Source: Hyphomicrobium sp.
GTDB taxonomy: Bacteria > Pseudomonadota > Alphaproteobacteria > Rhizobiales > Hyphomicrobiaceae
Direction: 5' to 3'
DNA length: 64,000 nt
Assembly: GCA_003987725.1 (NCBI GenBank)
Contig: RXJH01000003.1
Span: 307,474 to 371,473 of the forward strand
The translations under genes were made by a program, and so were the position numbers. This document shows positions 63,944 through 64,000 of the stretch, piece after piece. The notes below the pieces were generated by a model. That model made no database searches. It worked only from the letters and a program-made list of their open reading frames with translations, and was not told the origin of the DNA. Numbering within the stretch: position 1 is the stretch's first letter; every line of letters begins with the position of its first letter.

Positions 63944-64000
63944 GCGGGAGTAGCTCAGTTGGTTAGAGCGCCGCCCTGTCACGGCGGAGGCCGCGGGTTC
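63944..64000 (+). tRNA. tRNA-Asp (GTC anticodon), cut by window edge
   Basis: The 5' acceptor half GCGGGAG, the D arm AGCTCAGTTGGTTAGAGC, the anticodon stem CCGCC/GGCGG with loop CTGTCAC (anticodon GTC) and the start of the T arm (CGCGGGTTC) are present; the 3' end lies beyond base 64000. Confidence 0.93.

Overview
The window looks like chromosome of an alphaproteobacterium of the order Hyphomicrobiales (Rhizobiales), most likely near the Hyphomicrobiaceae. The reasons are a GC-rich composition, several families typical of that order (a NadQ-type NAD repressor, a TIGR02301-type protein, the HDAC-like/xseB/dxs/tlyA neighbourhood), hopanoid hpn genes, and a selenocysteine formate dehydrogenase in a methylotroph-like setting. 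This is an inference from gene content. No 16S rRNA or other decisive marker is present.

Left part (1-15.7 kb). nadA, nadB and nadC run leftward as a tight de novo NAD operon. A nadA upstream region with two near-identical palindromes separates it from the gene of its likely repressor, nadQ. A translationally coupled ygfZ-tag-HD operon follows, then pyrC, an L,D-transpeptidase, a LysE-type exporter, an SRAP/YedK protein, an unusual Clp N-domain/coiled-coil protein and a Sua5-type tRNA modification gene.

Middle (15.7-38.4 kb). An acyl-CoA dehydrogenase and a crotonase overlap, followed by an SDR, an HDAC-like hydrolase, xseB, dxs, DoxX, tlyA and an RlmD-like methyltransferase. On the minus strand come a sirtuin with no normal start codon, aroC, a histidine phosphatase and fabI. 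A DevBCA-like ABC exporter has its three genes interrupted by small genes (a cold-shock-like protein, an unknown, a secreted protein). Then come a glutathione peroxidase, an OpgD-like glucan protein and a mercaptopyruvate sulfurtransferase.

Right part (38.5-64 kb). After tRNA-Leu lies a hopanoid-modification operon (FAD oxidoreductase, hpnK, hpnI, hpnL). Next is a compact selenium island: a DsbA-like protein, selA, selB with the tRNA-Sec gene selC nested inside its 3' coding end, convergent selD, a UPF0718/ArsP-like permease, and fdhE plus fdoI, fdoH, fdoG on the minus strand. fdoG has an in-frame UGA followed by a clear bacterial SECIS hairpin. This one island therefore holds the dedicated machinery for making and inserting selenocysteine together with a selenoenzyme that needs it. 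The end is a proteostasis block (tig, clpP, clpX, lon), HU, tRNA-Val, a DUF1993 protein and a tRNA-Asp cut by the window edge.

The observations I rate highest are selC embedded in the selB reading frame, the permease in the selenium island, the paired NAD operators with a leader hairpin, the sirtuin that appears to start at ATC, and the stand-alone Clp N-domain protein.
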